A stretch of 64,000 nt of DNA, taken from positions 3,100,001-3,164,000 of the forward strand of contig NZ_CP058552.1 in assembly GCF_013401555.1 (NCBI RefSeq), given 5' to 3'. This document shows, one piece after another, positions 21,240-30,513 of the stretch. Every line of letters starts with the position of its first letter. Position 1 is the first letter of the stretch. The notes beneath the pieces were generated by a model, which had not been told where the DNA came from, searched no databases, and worked only from the letters and a program-made list of their open reading frames with translations. This DNA is from Paenibacillus sp. E222. Its GTDB lineage: Bacteria > Bacillota > Bacilli > Paenibacillales > Paenibacillaceae. Made by a program: the position numbers and the translations under genes.

Positions 21240-22499
21240 ATGAAGCGCCAATATTATCTCGTGGGGGAGCAGAACGTGAAGATTGGAATAACGGAACAAA
21301 AGCAGGCGAGATGCGACCAGACAGATGAATCGATGAATGAAAATTACGGTAGTCGCGTTCGCTTCTATGATCGGAACTCGCTTGAAGATATGGACTGGCC
21401 TAACACCGGGGACGGCAGATATGCAAGAGCATATTTGGAACCCCTGATGCTGCAAGGGACGCGGGGCTTCATGATAAATGTAAGCACAAACCTGCTTATC
21501 GCACGGATCGACGATCTTGTGCTTCCGTTGACGGTAAATGAGGCAGAGTATGAAAATTCTTACGTTTGTTCGCCTTATACGCATTATGTACGGTATGCCA
21601 AGCAGGAGTTGATACTGCTTCAGAAACCATTACTGGAAAAAGGGCTCTCCGCGCTGCTGAGTGTAGTGGGGTGGGGAATGCGGCATTCACAAATAAACAA
21701 GGTTGTACATGTCAACAACTGGCTGTTCTCAACAAACCTGTATCCAGCCATGTCAGGAGAGCAGGCGGTTTGTCTGCTTGCAGCAGTAAAGGAGCGTTAT
21801 CCTGAGCATGCCGTCGTATTTCGCTCCTTGTGCCCCGGGCTTCACTCTGATCTGACGGAAGAGCTGAAGCAAGCAGGTTGTCAACTGATTCCGAGCCGTC
21901 AAATCTATTTGTACCAGCCGAATGATCCGAATTTTGGTAATGCGAAGTCGCGCTGGCTGCTGAAGCGGGATTACGAATTATTGGCCAAGCACGGATATGA
22001 ATTCGTTTCCGAAGCGAATCTGACGGAGGAAGATATTCCACGAATTGCGGAGCTGTACAAGCTGCTATACCTTGAAAAATACTCTTATGATAATCCGCAA
22101 TTCAGTGAACAGTTCATCGCCACAGCAAAAGCTTCTGGAGCGCTGGCCCTGTATGGTCTGCGGAAGGAAGGACGCTTAGATGCGGTTATGGGATACTTCT
22201 GTCGAAATGGGGTGATGACAACGCCGTTGTTCGGTTACGATACGGCGCTACCCCAATCCATCGGGCTGTACCGCATGCTGTCAGCTTGCCTGATTAGACA
22301 GGCCCGTGAGAACGGCCATCTGTTGCATGAGAGTGCTGGTGCTGCGCAGTTCAAGCGCAACCGTGGGGCTGTGCCCAATTTCGAGTATTCCGCTGTGTAT
22401 GAGCGCCATCTGCCAATGAGCAGACGTTGGTGCTGGCTGCTGCTTGAACGGCTTTTGAATCGCATGGGTGTACCGCTAATGCGTCGGATGAAGCTGTAA
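21240..22499 (+). CDS. Acyltransferase-like protein (BioF2/GNAT-like fold)
   Basis: About 419 residues if started at ATG 21240. The second half (YELLAKHGYEFV..., GLRKEGRLDAVMGYF, HLLHESAGAAQFKRNRG) resembles the acyl-CoA transferase-like domains of the BioF2/GNAT type. The N-terminal half is not recognised. The start is uncertain: an in-frame ATG at 21159 is inside the -10 box, and AAGGAGG lies 17 nt before 21240, which is long. No membrane segments. It stands alone between the chemoreceptor and a convergent VOC gene. Confidence 0.7.
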   Translation: MKRQYYLVGEQNVKIGITEQKQARCDQTDESMNENYGSRVRFYDRNSLEDMDWPNTGDGRYARAYLEPLMLQGTRGFMINVSTNLLIARIDDLVLPLTVNEAEYENSYVCSPYTHYVRYAKQELILLQKPLLEKGLSALLSVVGWGMRHSQINKVVHVNNWLFSTNLYPAMSGEQAVCLLAAVKERYPEHAVVFRSLCPGLHSDLTEELKQAGCQLIPSRQIYLYQPNDPNFGNAKSRWLLKRDYELLAKHGYEFVSEANLTEEDIPRIAELYKLLYLEKYSYDNPQFSEQFIATAKASGALALYGLRKEGRLDAVMGYFCRNGVMTTPLFGYDTALPQSIGLYRMLSACLIRQARENGHLLHESAGAAQFKRNRGAVPNFEYSAVYERHLPMSRRWCWLLLERLLNRMGVPLMRRMKL

Positions 22500-22628
22500 A
22501 CTTGTACAACAGCACGCTGACGCCGTACTATGTGGGGTGTACGTGTAGGTTTGACTCCACACACAACAGGTCAGTCATCCTGAAACGTACACTTATTTGG
22601 AACCGCTCCCCACATGCTCGAGCCTTAA

Positions 22629-22994
22629 TCATGCATGTTCGGCCAACTGCACTTCGAAGCCATCTGGGTCGGTAATGTAAATAAACCGCAGATGCGGATT
22701 GGGCTGGACGGGGCCTCGTGCAATCGGGATGCCTAATGTAGCGAGCTGCTCCATGGCTTCGTCCAGTGACCTTACCTCATAGCCAATTGAAACGCCGGCC
22801 TCTGGCTTGAGAGTGGTTTCGCTGCCCTCAATCAGTTCCAGCTTCGTTTCATTTTCTGGGCCCAGCATGGCAATCTGCCGTCCACGGCTTTCGAATCTGC
22901 ACTGAATCGGCAGCCCGAGCATGTCGTGGTAGAAGCAGAGCGATGCTTCCAGATCGCGTACCCGCAGTGTGATCCAGTTTAGTCTGATCAACAT
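22629..22994 (-). CDS. VOC-family (glyoxalase/dioxygenase-fold) protein
   Basis: A 121-residue single-domain vicinal-oxygen-chelate protein made of two beta-alpha-beta3 modules: the NWITLRVRDLEASLCFYHDMLGLP half and the closing FIYITDPDGFEVQLAEH half. Metal-type residues are plausible (His/Glu in these modules), but without relatives aligned the reaction cannot be named. ATG 22994 has AAGGAGAGG upstream. The region 22500-22628 behind it holds no recognisable gene. Confidence 0.85.
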   Translation of the reverse strand: MLIRLNWITLRVRDLEASLCFYHDMLGLPIQCRFESRGRQIAMLGPENETKLELIEGSETTLKPEAGVSIGYEVRSLDEAMEQLATLGIPIARGPVQPNPHLRFIYITDPDGFEVQLAEHA

Positions 22995-23121
22995 AGGTGA
23001 ACCTCTCCTTTATGGCGTCAATATTCATAAACGTTATACTTATTATACGATAAGCCTGTGCATGGGCCTACCATACACGTTACCTTTGTATATAGAAGTT
23101 GGACTTAAAAGTGAAATCGAA

Positions 23122-23151
23122 AAACTGCCCAAGAATATTCTTGGGCAGTTT
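23122..23151. terminator. Perfect 30-bp palindrome, terminator of the phosphatase gene
   Basis: AAACTGCCCAAGAAT (23122-23136) is followed directly by its exact reverse complement (23137-23151). On the minus strand it is followed by TTTTTCG, giving a Rho-independent terminator for the alkaline phosphatase. A second hairpin, AGTGCC...GGCACT with seven T residues on the plus strand (23159-23188), overlaps the phosphatase stop. Confidence 0.8.
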
Positions 23152-23186
23152 AGTTAAGAGTGCCGTTCAATGAGCAGGCACTTTTT

Positions 23187-24839
23187 TTATTGAATCAGCT
23201 CAATCGCATCCTGTGACACAAAGGCTTCTACGCCATTGTAGACAATAACGCCATCCAGGGTTGTTTTTTTACCATTCACGAGCGCGATATTTGTGTAGAT
23301 TTGCAGTTCAAGCTTGGTGCTGCCTTTTGTTACGAGGATCTTTGGATTTTTGGCATCTGTCAGATCCAGCTTGTACGTTGCTCCTTTGGCAGTAAAAGCC
23401 TGTTTCGCAGGCACAAACAATTGTTTGCTAACGCTATCGAGGTCAAGGTCCAGCACACGTGCCATGTATTTGGCTACATCCGTGTTGTCGATAACACCGA
23501 AAGGACGATCATTATTCGGAGCGTACGTATATAGCACAACATCTCCGCCCGTGTGACCGCCAGTGGTCCAGCCGATGCCGGAACGTTTGCTGATCATCGG
23601 TCCAACCGTATAATTGAGGCTGCCAGGACTGGCCGCTTTAATGGCAGCGATTTCCTCGGAAGTCAGGTCGGTAATGCCATAGTATTGCTTCATCACAGCT
23701 TTGATATTAGTTCGTTTGGCATTCAGCTTGGTTTCCAAACCTTCGCCTGTCAGCTTGGCCTTTTTCAGAGGTCCGATAAATGTGGACAACGGTTCTTTAT
23801 CATAAGTGCCTGTAGTTGAGGCATTGCCGATAGTCAATCCACCGTTCTGGTGGTCCGTAACAGCGACAACAACGGTTTCTTGATCTTTTTTGGCAAAATC
23901 CGTGGCTACTTTGACGGCATCGTCGAACGCCAGCACATCACTGATAATGCCGATTGGATCGTTGGCATGTGCTGCCCAGTCGACCTTGCTGCCCTCAACC
24001 ATCAGGAAGAAACCATCTTCATCTTTGGAAAGAACCTCGATCGCTTTAGTTGTCATCTCGGCGAGGCTTGGCTGTTTAGCTGGATCACGATCCATATTGT
24101 AAGCCATGCCTGCCGGGGCAAACATGCCCCACAGCTTGCCTGAAGTGGAAGCTTTCATCGCTGCCGGAGTAGTCACATAGTCGTAGCCCAGTGCCTTGAT
24201 GGATGAGACCAGGTTTTCGCCATCTTTGCGTCCGGCAGGCTCCAAATAGCTGCTTCCTCCGCCAAGAACAACGTCCATACCGTTATAGACCTGCTGTTTG
24301 CTCAGTGCATCATAGTTTTTGCGATCCGGATAGTGGGCCGAGAAGTCAGCCGGTGTGGCGTGCATAATTTCAGATGTCGCAATGATGCCAGTTGCTTTGC
24401 CTGCCAGTCTGGATGCTTCCAGGATAGAAGCGACCGGTTTTTTGGCATCTCCCGGTGCGATGGCTTTTTGTCCAGGCATCGTTGCTTTATCAGGCAGTAC
24501 TCCGACATACCCTGTATGTGATTTATGACCTGTAGCAAAGGCTGTTCCCGCAGGGGCCGAGTCCGCAATCGGCGCATCCGCAGAGTGTGTACGAACCATG
24601 CCACTAGCCATGGAGTCCAATGTAAGAGAGGAACCCTTGTACCAACGGGCCAGAGCGGTGGCATCGTTAGCCATACCGTCAGGAATGAGTATGATGACAT
24701 TTTTGATTGGTGAACCAGAAGTTGTTGAGATGGTGTCTTCCCCAGCCCAAGCTGCACTACTGCCTCCCAGCGTAGCCGTAACAATCGTCGTTACCGCGAG
24801 CATCATTTTGGCCGCACGGGTATTGAATCGGTTTAACAT
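23187..24839 (-). CDS. Secreted alkaline phosphatase, PhoA family
   Basis: A 550-residue exported enzyme that frees phosphate from esters. Signal peptide about 1-33 ending AAWA. Metal ligand Asp54 is in LIPDG; nucleophile Ser94 in IADSAPAGTA; the VAVTDHQNGG and TGGHTGGDV segments supply further metal ligands. After the phosphatase core (about 45-450) the last 75 residues form an extra beta domain like the copper-amine-oxidase N-terminal type frequent in Paenibacillus. ATG 24839 has GGAGG 8 nt upstream; a GTG two codons earlier is less likely. Confidence 0.92.
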   Translation of the reverse strand: MLNRFNTRAAKMMLAVTTIVTATLGGSSAAWAGEDTISTTSGSPIKNVIILIPDGMANDATALARWYKGSSLTLDSMASGMVRTHSADAPIADSAPAGTAFATGHKSHTGYVGVLPDKATMPGQKAIAPGDAKKPVASILEASRLAGKATGIIATSEIMHATPADFSAHYPDRKNYDALSKQQVYNGMDVVLGGGSSYLEPAGRKDGENLVSSIKALGYDYVTTPAAMKASTSGKLWGMFAPAGMAYNMDRDPAKQPSLAEMTTKAIEVLSKDEDGFFLMVEGSKVDWAAHANDPIGIISDVLAFDDAVKVATDFAKKDQETVVVAVTDHQNGGLTIGNASTTGTYDKEPLSTFIGPLKKAKLTGEGLETKLNAKRTNIKAVMKQYYGITDLTSEEIAAIKAASPGSLNYTVGPMISKRSGIGWTTGGHTGGDVVLYTYAPNNDRPFGVIDNTDVAKYMARVLDLDLDSVSKQLFVPAKQAFTAKGATYKLDLTDAKNPKILVTKGSTKLELQIYTNIALVNGKKTTLDGVIVYNGVEAFVSQDAIELIQ

Positions 24840-24972
24840 GAACACATCCTCCTAATAATATGTATAGTTTGGTATCCAAAACCCAGTGTATACAATGAAT
24901 GATAAGTGAGCGTATGCACTGGATTAACTAAATGTAAAGTTTACGATTAGGGAGAAGGAATCGAATCAAAAA

Positions 24973-25092
24973 ATGAAGATGAGTAAGGTTGGAACCGTTC
25001 TGTATATATTAATGTTTACACTGGTTGTTTATGGAGAGGTTTACAGCGGAACTTCAGTTCGGTATGATTTTTGTATTGAAATATGTGTCTGA
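24973..25092 (+). CDS. Possible 39-residue hydrophobic peptide
   Basis: ATG AAG ATG AGT... encodes a 39-residue peptide with a hydrophobic segment (VGTVLYILMFTLVVYG). GGAGAAGG lies 14 nt upstream, which is far. It might be a true small membrane peptide or the cut-off start of a lost membrane protein, since this locus shows other decay. Weak call. Confidence 0.22.
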   Translation: MKMSKVGTVLYILMFTLVVYGEVYSGTSVRYDFCIEICV

Positions 25093-25123
25093 AGAAGCGG
25101 TGTGTGGACAAGGAGGTGTGCGA

Positions 25124-25855
25124 ATGTATTACCGTATCGGAATTGTTGGGCCGAAGCCGTCCATCGAGCGCACCATGCGTGCTTTGCACGAGCAGAATCT
25201 GGGGGCGAGCTTTGAGCTATACCCGTATGAACACGCCAGGGAAACGGGGAACATTATTACCAGGAACCGAGAGAATGTACACGGGTGGGTGTTTACGGGT
25301 CCGATTCCCTATCTGACAGCCCAAGCCGTGTTGCATGAAAAAGAACATGCCATCTACTGTCCGCCTACAGGGGCCAGTTTATATAAAGCTATGCTCCAAG
25401 CCGTTTATACATTGGACAGCCCCGTGAAAGACATCTCTATTGATATGACTGACAATGAGAGCTGGGGGCTGATAGACAGCCTGGAAGAGCTGAATTTCTC
25501 GGAGGAGCAGTTACGCAAATACGTGTTTTCCATAGACTATGATGTACAGGAAATGATCGAATTCCACGTTCGTCACTGGCAGGAAGGGCACACCAAGGCA
25601 GCGATTACATGCCTGTATGCAGTATATGAAGGACTTTTCGAGAGAGGGGTTCCAGTCTTCAAAATCGACTCGACCAAGTTAGAGACGGTGCAGGCCGTTC
25701 GCATGCTGATTGAACAGATTCGCAGCTCCGCATTCAAGGACAGTCAGATCGGTGTGCTTATGATCGAGATCGATCGGCTGCATGAGGCAGGAGAACAATC
25801 CACTGAGCGTTACCCGCTGCAACATTTGGAGTTGAAGATCAAGCTACGTATATGA
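25124..25855 (+). CDS. Unrecognised regulator-like protein, probably C-terminally truncated
   Basis: A 243-residue cytoplasmic protein beginning MYYRIGIVGPKPSIERT. The first half looks like a receptor domain (GPIPYLTAQAVL, YCPPTGASLYKAML). ATG 25124 has AAGGAGG 8 nt upstream, so translation is sound. I do not know the family by name; the receptor-like layout without any DNA-binding domain suggests that a C-terminal HTH has been lost. Its stop codon overlaps the first codon of a peptidase fragment (25852), which points to a deletion at this junction. Confidence 0.6.
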   Translation: MYYRIGIVGPKPSIERTMRALHEQNLGASFELYPYEHARETGNIITRNRENVHGWVFTGPIPYLTAQAVLHEKEHAIYCPPTGASLYKAMLQAVYTLDSPVKDISIDMTDNESWGLIDSLEELNFSEEQLRKYVFSIDYDVQEMIEFHVRHWQEGHTKAAITCLYAVYEGLFERGVPVFKIDSTKLETVQAVRMLIEQIRSSAFKDSQIGVLMIEIDRLHEAGEQSTERYPLQHLELKIKLRI

Positions 25856-25968
25856 TCGTTGGCAGCGAACTACCTGCCCCACATCACCACCCGGAATTCG
25901 ATATCGATGAAGCGGTATTGGCTTCGGCCGTGGAACTGCTGGAAAGATTGGCACGAACGTTGGATTAA
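25852..25968 (+). pseudogene. C-terminal remnant of an M20-family amidohydrolase/peptidase
   Basis: The 38 codons from 25852 read IVGSELPAPHHHPEFDIDEAVL... and end with an alpha helix and stop. HHPEFDIDE followed by a helix is how M20/amidohydrolase proteins end. The remaining 350 or so residues are missing. It abuts the truncated gene at 25124, so one deletion probably joined a regulator to the tail of its former target gene. Confidence 0.65.
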
Positions 25969-25982
25969 TTGAGCTTCATTCA

Positions 25983-26030
25983 AAAGAGCCATACATGTAG
26001 GGATCACTTCCTAGTCATGGGTGGCTCTTT
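25983..26030 (+). terminator. Terminator after the peptidase remnant
   Basis: AAAGAGCCATACATG pairs imperfectly with CATGGGTGGCTCTTT, followed by ACTTT. Confidence 0.75.
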
Positions 26031-26079
26031 ACTTTGGGTCCCTAGGGGAGTTCATAATGAGTATGATTAAAAAAAAATA

Positions 26080-26108
26080 TTGCTAGCGCTTTCATTTCGT
26101 GCTAACAT
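26080..26108 (+). promoter_or_regulatory. Promoter candidate with perfect cre site
   Basis: TGCTAGCGCTTTCAT (26081-26095) is, on the minus strand, a full match to the cre consensus WTGNAANCGNWNNCW. TTGCTA (26080-26085) and TAACAT (26103-26108), 17 bp apart, could form a promoter that CcpA would block. Confidence 0.65.
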
Positions 26109-26190
26109 CTCCATAACAACAGGGTTGTAACCGATCTCTCGGGCAATACCTGTACCGGTTCATTCGTTTATGATTTCATTATCAAACTAT

Positions 26191-26205
26191 TGATTGCGTT
26201 TACAA
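26191..26205 (+). promoter_or_regulatory. Second perfect cre site
   Basis: TGATTGCGTTTACAA reads TTGTAAACGCAATCA on the minus strand, another full cre match. The same TGCGTTTACA core occurs in the cre at 36109, where TTTACA is also the -35 box. No convincing -10 was found at the right distance here. Confidence 0.65.
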
Positions 26206-26237
26206 CTGAAAAATGGATCTAACCTCATTAATCCTCA

Positions 26238-26326
26238 GGGTTGTTACTGATTGCAGGCAAAACCTGGATTGAGGGCAGAAGACCGCGTTAAGCGACGTCT
26301 GTTTGCCTTTGATTCAGGTTTTTTTA
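26238..26326 (+). promoter_or_regulatory. RAT 5: LicT-type antiterminator before a carboxylesterase
   Basis: GGGTTGTTACTG...GCAGGCAAAACC (26238-26264) matches the RAT elements of the bgl locus with one change near the 5' end. AAAACCTGGATT pairs with GATTCAGGTTTTTTT (26311-26325) to form the competing terminator. It lies about 22 kb from licT, before a non-PTS gene. Confidence 0.82.
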
Positions 26327-26385
26327 TATAAAAAACGCCTGACTCATTCCATCACACACTATTAGACAGCGAGGAGATTTAAGAC

Positions 26386-28629
26386 ATGAAAACTATCAAA
26401 CGTACGATCGCCGTAGCAACCATTCTGGGTTTATGTGTATCAGGTCTGCCTGCGTATGCGGCCGGAATGTCAGGTTCCGCTTCTTCCACAGCCATGGACA
26501 AACTGATTCAATCCCAGCTGATTCGTGGCAATGGTCAGGGCGTTAATGAAGCCTATCTGAACAAAAAGGCAACCCGTATACAGGCTGCTGTGCTCTACTT
26601 GCGTCTGTCAGGTTTGGAACAGGAGGCACTCGCCTACAACGGTACGGATACGTATGAAGATGCTGCACAAGCAGGCAAGCTGCTGCAACCGGTGGTTGGG
26701 TATTTGAAGTTGCATCCGTATCTGTCTGGAATTGCAGCAGGAAGCGAACGTTTTGAACCCAATGCACCGTTGACAACGGAAGGATATGCCGAAATGCTGC
26801 TGAAGGTACTTGGATATGAGGCAGGTACAGACTACAATCAAGGAGAAGCTTCCACTTATGCATCCGTTAAGGGGGTGAAGGCGCTTCAAGGTAAGGGTAC
26901 GAGCGAACTTACCAATCGCCAGATGGCGGAGGCAACCGCACAGGCATTGCAGGCACACCTCAAGAATGGCAGCGAGACCTTGGAGCAGCACTGGATGAAA
27001 CATAAACAGGTTCAGGCATTCAAACCTCAAACGTTGCAGCAGACGAAATATGGCGCCATTGATGGCATAACCTATGAACAATACGGTACGCTCGGCTGGC
27101 TTGGTGTTCCTTATGCCGCACCTCCGGTAGGTGAACTGCGCTGGAAAGCTCCGCGTGAAGCGGAGGCATGGACGGAAACCAGACCAGCGAAACAATTTGC
27201 TGCGAACAGCTTGCAGTTATCCGGTAAAAATACAGCAGGAAGCGAGGATTCGCTGTACCTCAACATCTGGCGTCCCGATACAACCAGCTCGAAACTTCCG
27301 GTGATGGTGTTTCTGCACGGCGGCGGGAATATGACCGGATCAGGCAAGGATTTTCAGGGTGAACAGCTTGCGCGTAAAACGAACAGCATCATCATTTCCG
27401 TGAACTACAGACTTGGAGCACTTGGATTCTTTCAAAACGCGGCGCTGAAAACCGGCAATGCCCTGGATGATTCCGGCAACTACGGTTTGCTGGATGCATT
27501 CCGTGCATTGCAGTGGGTACAGGATAATATCGAAGGTTTCGGCGGAGACAGGGGCAATGTGACTTTGGCCGGACAATCTGCAGGAGCCCGTGATGTTCTC
27601 GCAACCCTCATATCTCCACTCAGCAAAGGGCTATACCAGAAAGCCGTCGCCTTCAGTGGAGGCTTGACCACAGCAGCACCGGAAGATGGAGAGAAGAGGT
27701 CCGAGAATGCGCTCGTAAAATTGCTCGTGGCAGAGGGCAAAGCGACTACGGATGAAGAAGCCAAAACATGGATTGCTGAACAATCTCAGGTACAGCTGGA
27801 GACCTATCTGCGCGAGTTGCCTGCGGACAAGCTGGTCACTGCATTCGGTGCCACGGCGATCCGTATGGAGCCGTTCCCTCACCTGTTCCGTGATGGTACA
27901 GTCATTCCAAAAGAAGGATTTGACGCCATCAACAGCGGTAATTATGCACAAGTGCCTGTACTGCTGGGCAGTCTGGAAACCGAATTCTCCGGATTTGCCT
28001 TTGGTGATCCGAACTTTGTTCCATCGATTGACGATGGAACCCTGTTTACCGATAAGACCAAGGCGGAGCAGTATGCTGCAGCCCTGAAATACGGCAGCGA
28101 GGCTTATGCAGGTTTTAATGCAGAGCGTGTAGCTGAACGTTTGACCAGTGAGGAGGGACAACCTCCGGTATATGCTTACCGTTTTGCATGGGGCACACAG
28201 CCTGGCGTCATCTCCGAACGGTTGCAAACGTTGCTTGGCGCACCACATGGAGCGGACATGGACTTTTATACAGGGCATGCGGACGGTATAGCAGCCTATT
28301 TCCCGGAAGGTTATTTCAGTGAAACGAACAAACCTGGTCGTGAGCAATTGTCTGAAGCCATGGCAGCTTATCTGAAACAGTTTCTGTACACGGGCAACCC
28401 GGGTAATGGTGGCTCGACTGAACTGGCGGCATGGACACCTTGGACGAAAGATGCCAAGACTCCGATCATGCGTCTGGATGCGAACAATACCACAGCAGAG
28501 ATTGGCATGTCCTCACAGTATAACGAAGGCAAGGAAGCGGTAATGGCGAAGATGAAGAAAGAATTGTCTGAAGAAACGTACAAGCTGTTGACGGAAAAAG
28601 TATTTGCAGGCCGATTCTTCTGGGAATAA
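26386..28629 (+). CDS. Secreted type-B carboxylesterase with SLH-like N-terminal region
   Basis: A 747-residue exported esterase. Signal peptide about 1-26; residues about 30-200 show two degenerate SLH-like units (LIRGNGQGVNEAYLNKKATRIQAAVLYLRL, FEPNAPLTTEGYAEMLLKVLGY) that could hold it on the cell wall; the carboxylesterase/COesterase domain runs about 220-745. GVPYAAPPVGELRW, EDSLYLNIW and the oxyanion FLHGGG are typical; nucleophile Ser398 is in GQSAGA. ATG has GAGGAG 9 nt upstream. Control by two cre sites plus a RAT implies use during beta-glucoside growth, perhaps removing acyl or feruloyl groups from plant glycosides (inference). Confidence 0.9.
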   Translation: MKTIKRTIAVATILGLCVSGLPAYAAGMSGSASSTAMDKLIQSQLIRGNGQGVNEAYLNKKATRIQAAVLYLRLSGLEQEALAYNGTDTYEDAAQAGKLLQPVVGYLKLHPYLSGIAAGSERFEPNAPLTTEGYAEMLLKVLGYEAGTDYNQGEASTYASVKGVKALQGKGTSELTNRQMAEATAQALQAHLKNGSETLEQHWMKHKQVQAFKPQTLQQTKYGAIDGITYEQYGTLGWLGVPYAAPPVGELRWKAPREAEAWTETRPAKQFAANSLQLSGKNTAGSEDSLYLNIWRPDTTSSKLPVMVFLHGGGNMTGSGKDFQGEQLARKTNSIIISVNYRLGALGFFQNAALKTGNALDDSGNYGLLDAFRALQWVQDNIEGFGGDRGNVTLAGQSAGARDVLATLISPLSKGLYQKAVAFSGGLTTAAPEDGEKRSENALVKLLVAEGKATTDEEAKTWIAEQSQVQLETYLRELPADKLVTAFGATAIRMEPFPHLFRDGTVIPKEGFDAINSGNYAQVPVLLGSLETEFSGFAFGDPNFVPSIDDGTLFTDKTKAEQYAAALKYGSEAYAGFNAERVAERLTSEEGQPPVYAYRFAWGTQPGVISERLQTLLGAPHGADMDFYTGHADGIAAYFPEGYFSETNKPGREQLSEAMAAYLKQFLYTGNPGNGGSTELAAWTPWTKDAKTPIMRLDANNTTAEIGMSSQYNEGKEAVMAKMKKELSEETYKLLTEKVFAGRFFWE

Positions 28630-28654
28630 GTCCGGCATATAGGAGTCAGTAAAA

Positions 28655-28691
28655 TAAAAAGGACAAGAAAGCATACTCTCTTGTCCTTTTT
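28655..28691. terminator. Bidirectional terminator
   Basis: AAAAAGGACAAGA and TCTTGTCCTTTTT form a near-perfect stem between two convergent genes. Confidence 0.88.
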
Positions 28692-28737
28692 ATTTATGGT
28701 TGTGAAGCTAATTCCTTCTACCTAAAGGTTGCTTGAC

Positions 28738-30324
28738 CTATTTTTTTGCGAAAAAACTAAGTGTTCCTGTGCTCTCGTCCGCGCTTACAAACAGGCTGCG
28801 CCCATTAACCCGATGGATGCCTTCTGGCGATTCACCAGCAGTGGGGATAAGCCCGAGGTAAGCCGGATTTACCGGATCAGCAAGATCGAAGAACAAAATG
28901 GCATCTGCCCTTTCGGAAGCCACTGCCGCGTAAGTCTTGCCTTCGATCATTGCTACCGTCAAATTCTCAACTTCACTGCCTTTGTTGGGACTGCGGTCAT
29001 CCGGGTACAAGTCAGTCTTGGCCGTTGCTTCGTCAATGAGGTTCTGGCTATCGTACATCCGCTTTCCCTGCAGATCCCAGACCGCAATATTGCGTCCGCC
29101 TGCTTTTACCCCATCGTCAAATTCATCCTTGCCCAAATCACCTTCATTGGCAGTCAACAGGTATTTGCCATCAACAGAGAAAGCAATACCATCCGGCTCA
29201 TAACGAGCGGTTAAACTCTCAGTAAATTGGACAATGCCGTCATCTTTCAGATCGGCTTGATGTGAAGTGGTGCCTAGCGAAAAGATCGAGCTGATCTTCT
29301 TCGTCTCCAGATCAACAACAGCAATGGCATTGTTCTCCTGCAACGTTACGGCTGCTGTTTTGCTGTCAGGACTAATGGCAACATACTCTGGTTGTGGATC
29401 ATGCAGATAGCTTGCTCCAGCTACATTTTCCAGGGCTACCGGCAAGTTGGTGATCTCACCTTCAAGTACGTTTCCGCCAGCAAAAGATACAATCATGATG
29501 CTGCCTGGACGCTTCGCATTGGCATAATCAATCTCATCGGCGGCTTTGTTAAGTTCTTCATCCTCAATGGCAATAACTGCATGCAGGCCGTCAGGTGACA
29601 ACGCAATGGAGTCTGGCCCGATGCCAAGTTCATACGTCTTCACGGTTTTGTAGGTTGTGAGGTCAACAATCGCCAGCAATCCCTTATTGGCTTCAGTGTC
29701 CGTATCGCCTCTACGAATCACGGCAAGCCCGTATTTGCCATCCTTGGATACCGTTACGCTCGTTACTTCCGCTTTGGCGGAGAGGTCATGGAAGCTGACG
29801 GTCTTCAAAACGTTGATGTTATTCAGGTCTGCAATATCCAGCACGGAAATGCTGCCATTGTCCGCTTCGGTTACCAACAGACGTTGACCATCAGGAGTAG
29901 AGGCTGATATTTCAGCTTTGCCTCCGGGCATCTGAAAGGCCGCAGTCTGTTCAAATCCGGTTTTATTTTGGTTCAGGATCAATTGATTCGTGATTAGCTT
30001 TAGCGTTTTGGGAGATACATACGTTATTCCATTGGCGATATAGCTTTTGCTGTCCAGTGGAGTTTTTACACCGTTAATGGTGGCTGTGGCCGTCCCGACC
30101 GGGAGCTGTGCCTGTATGTCTCCTAGCTGAATATCGACCCTTTGCTTGCTTCCGTCCCAAGTGACTTTTCCCTGCATATTTTGTATCGCTGTTCGCAGTA
30201 CGACATGATCGTTAGCAGGTTCAAGTGTGTTAGCCGCATTGGCCATCGGCGTGTAGCTTGTTGCTCCTGTAGTGAGTATGGCTGTCATGGACATAACGGC
30301 GAGCCATTGATTTCTCTTTTTCAA
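28738..30324 (-). CDS. Secreted choice-of-anchor-I-like beta-propeller protein
   Basis: A 528-residue exported protein. Signal peptide about 1-30 (TPMANA); residues about 30-120 resemble the copper-amine-oxidase-like stalk domain (VTWDGSKQRVDIQLGDIQ..., GITYVSPKTLKLI); about 130-528 is a repetitive beta-propeller of the choice-of-anchor I type (ISVLDIADLNNINVLKTV, IALSPDGLHAVIA, NIAVWDLQGKRMYDS, LTANEGDLG). TTG start with AAAGGGG upstream. Function unknown; related proteins are extracellular and sometimes carry phosphatase-associated modules. Confidence 0.8.
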   Translation of the reverse strand: MKKRNQWLAVMSMTAILTTGATSYTPMANAANTLEPANDHVVLRTAIQNMQGKVTWDGSKQRVDIQLGDIQAQLPVGTATATINGVKTPLDSKSYIANGITYVSPKTLKLITNQLILNQNKTGFEQTAAFQMPGGKAEISASTPDGQRLLVTEADNGSISVLDIADLNNINVLKTVSFHDLSAKAEVTSVTVSKDGKYGLAVIRRGDTDTEANKGLLAIVDLTTYKTVKTYELGIGPDSIALSPDGLHAVIAIEDEELNKAADEIDYANAKRPGSIMIVSFAGGNVLEGEITNLPVALENVAGASYLHDPQPEYVAISPDSKTAAVTLQENNAIAVVDLETKKISSIFSLGTTSHQADLKDDGIVQFTESLTARYEPDGIAFSVDGKYLLTANEGDLGKDEFDDGVKAGGRNIAVWDLQGKRMYDSQNLIDEATAKTDLYPDDRSPNKGSEVENLTVAMIEGKTYAAVASERADAILFFDLADPVNPAYLGLIPTAGESPEGIHRVNGRSLFVSADESTGTLSFFAKK

Positions 30325-30513
30325 TGTTCTAGATCCCCTTTACCGTTTCGTGTGTGATGGTATGTACAATTGTTTTAGTATAGGGATGAAATGTTACGGA
30401 AGGGTAAAAACACAAAGTGAGTTGTGTAAAATCGTAAACAGGAACGATTTTCATCTGAATAACAGCTGAGATAGCGGGAAATCAACAACAAATCCCTGGA
30501 ATGGAAAGCTCGC

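Noticed and set aside
23159..23188. Plus-strand terminator with seven T residues at the phosphatase stop
   Set aside because: No plus-strand gene ends there; the 62-codon frame before it has no support, so it is kept only as a hairpin note.
24921..24945. Possible Pho box before the alkaline phosphatase (TTTACA and TTAATC on the minus strand, 11 bp apart)
   Set aside because: Only two weak half-sites; the PhoP consensus needs several, so phosphate control is likely but not shown here.
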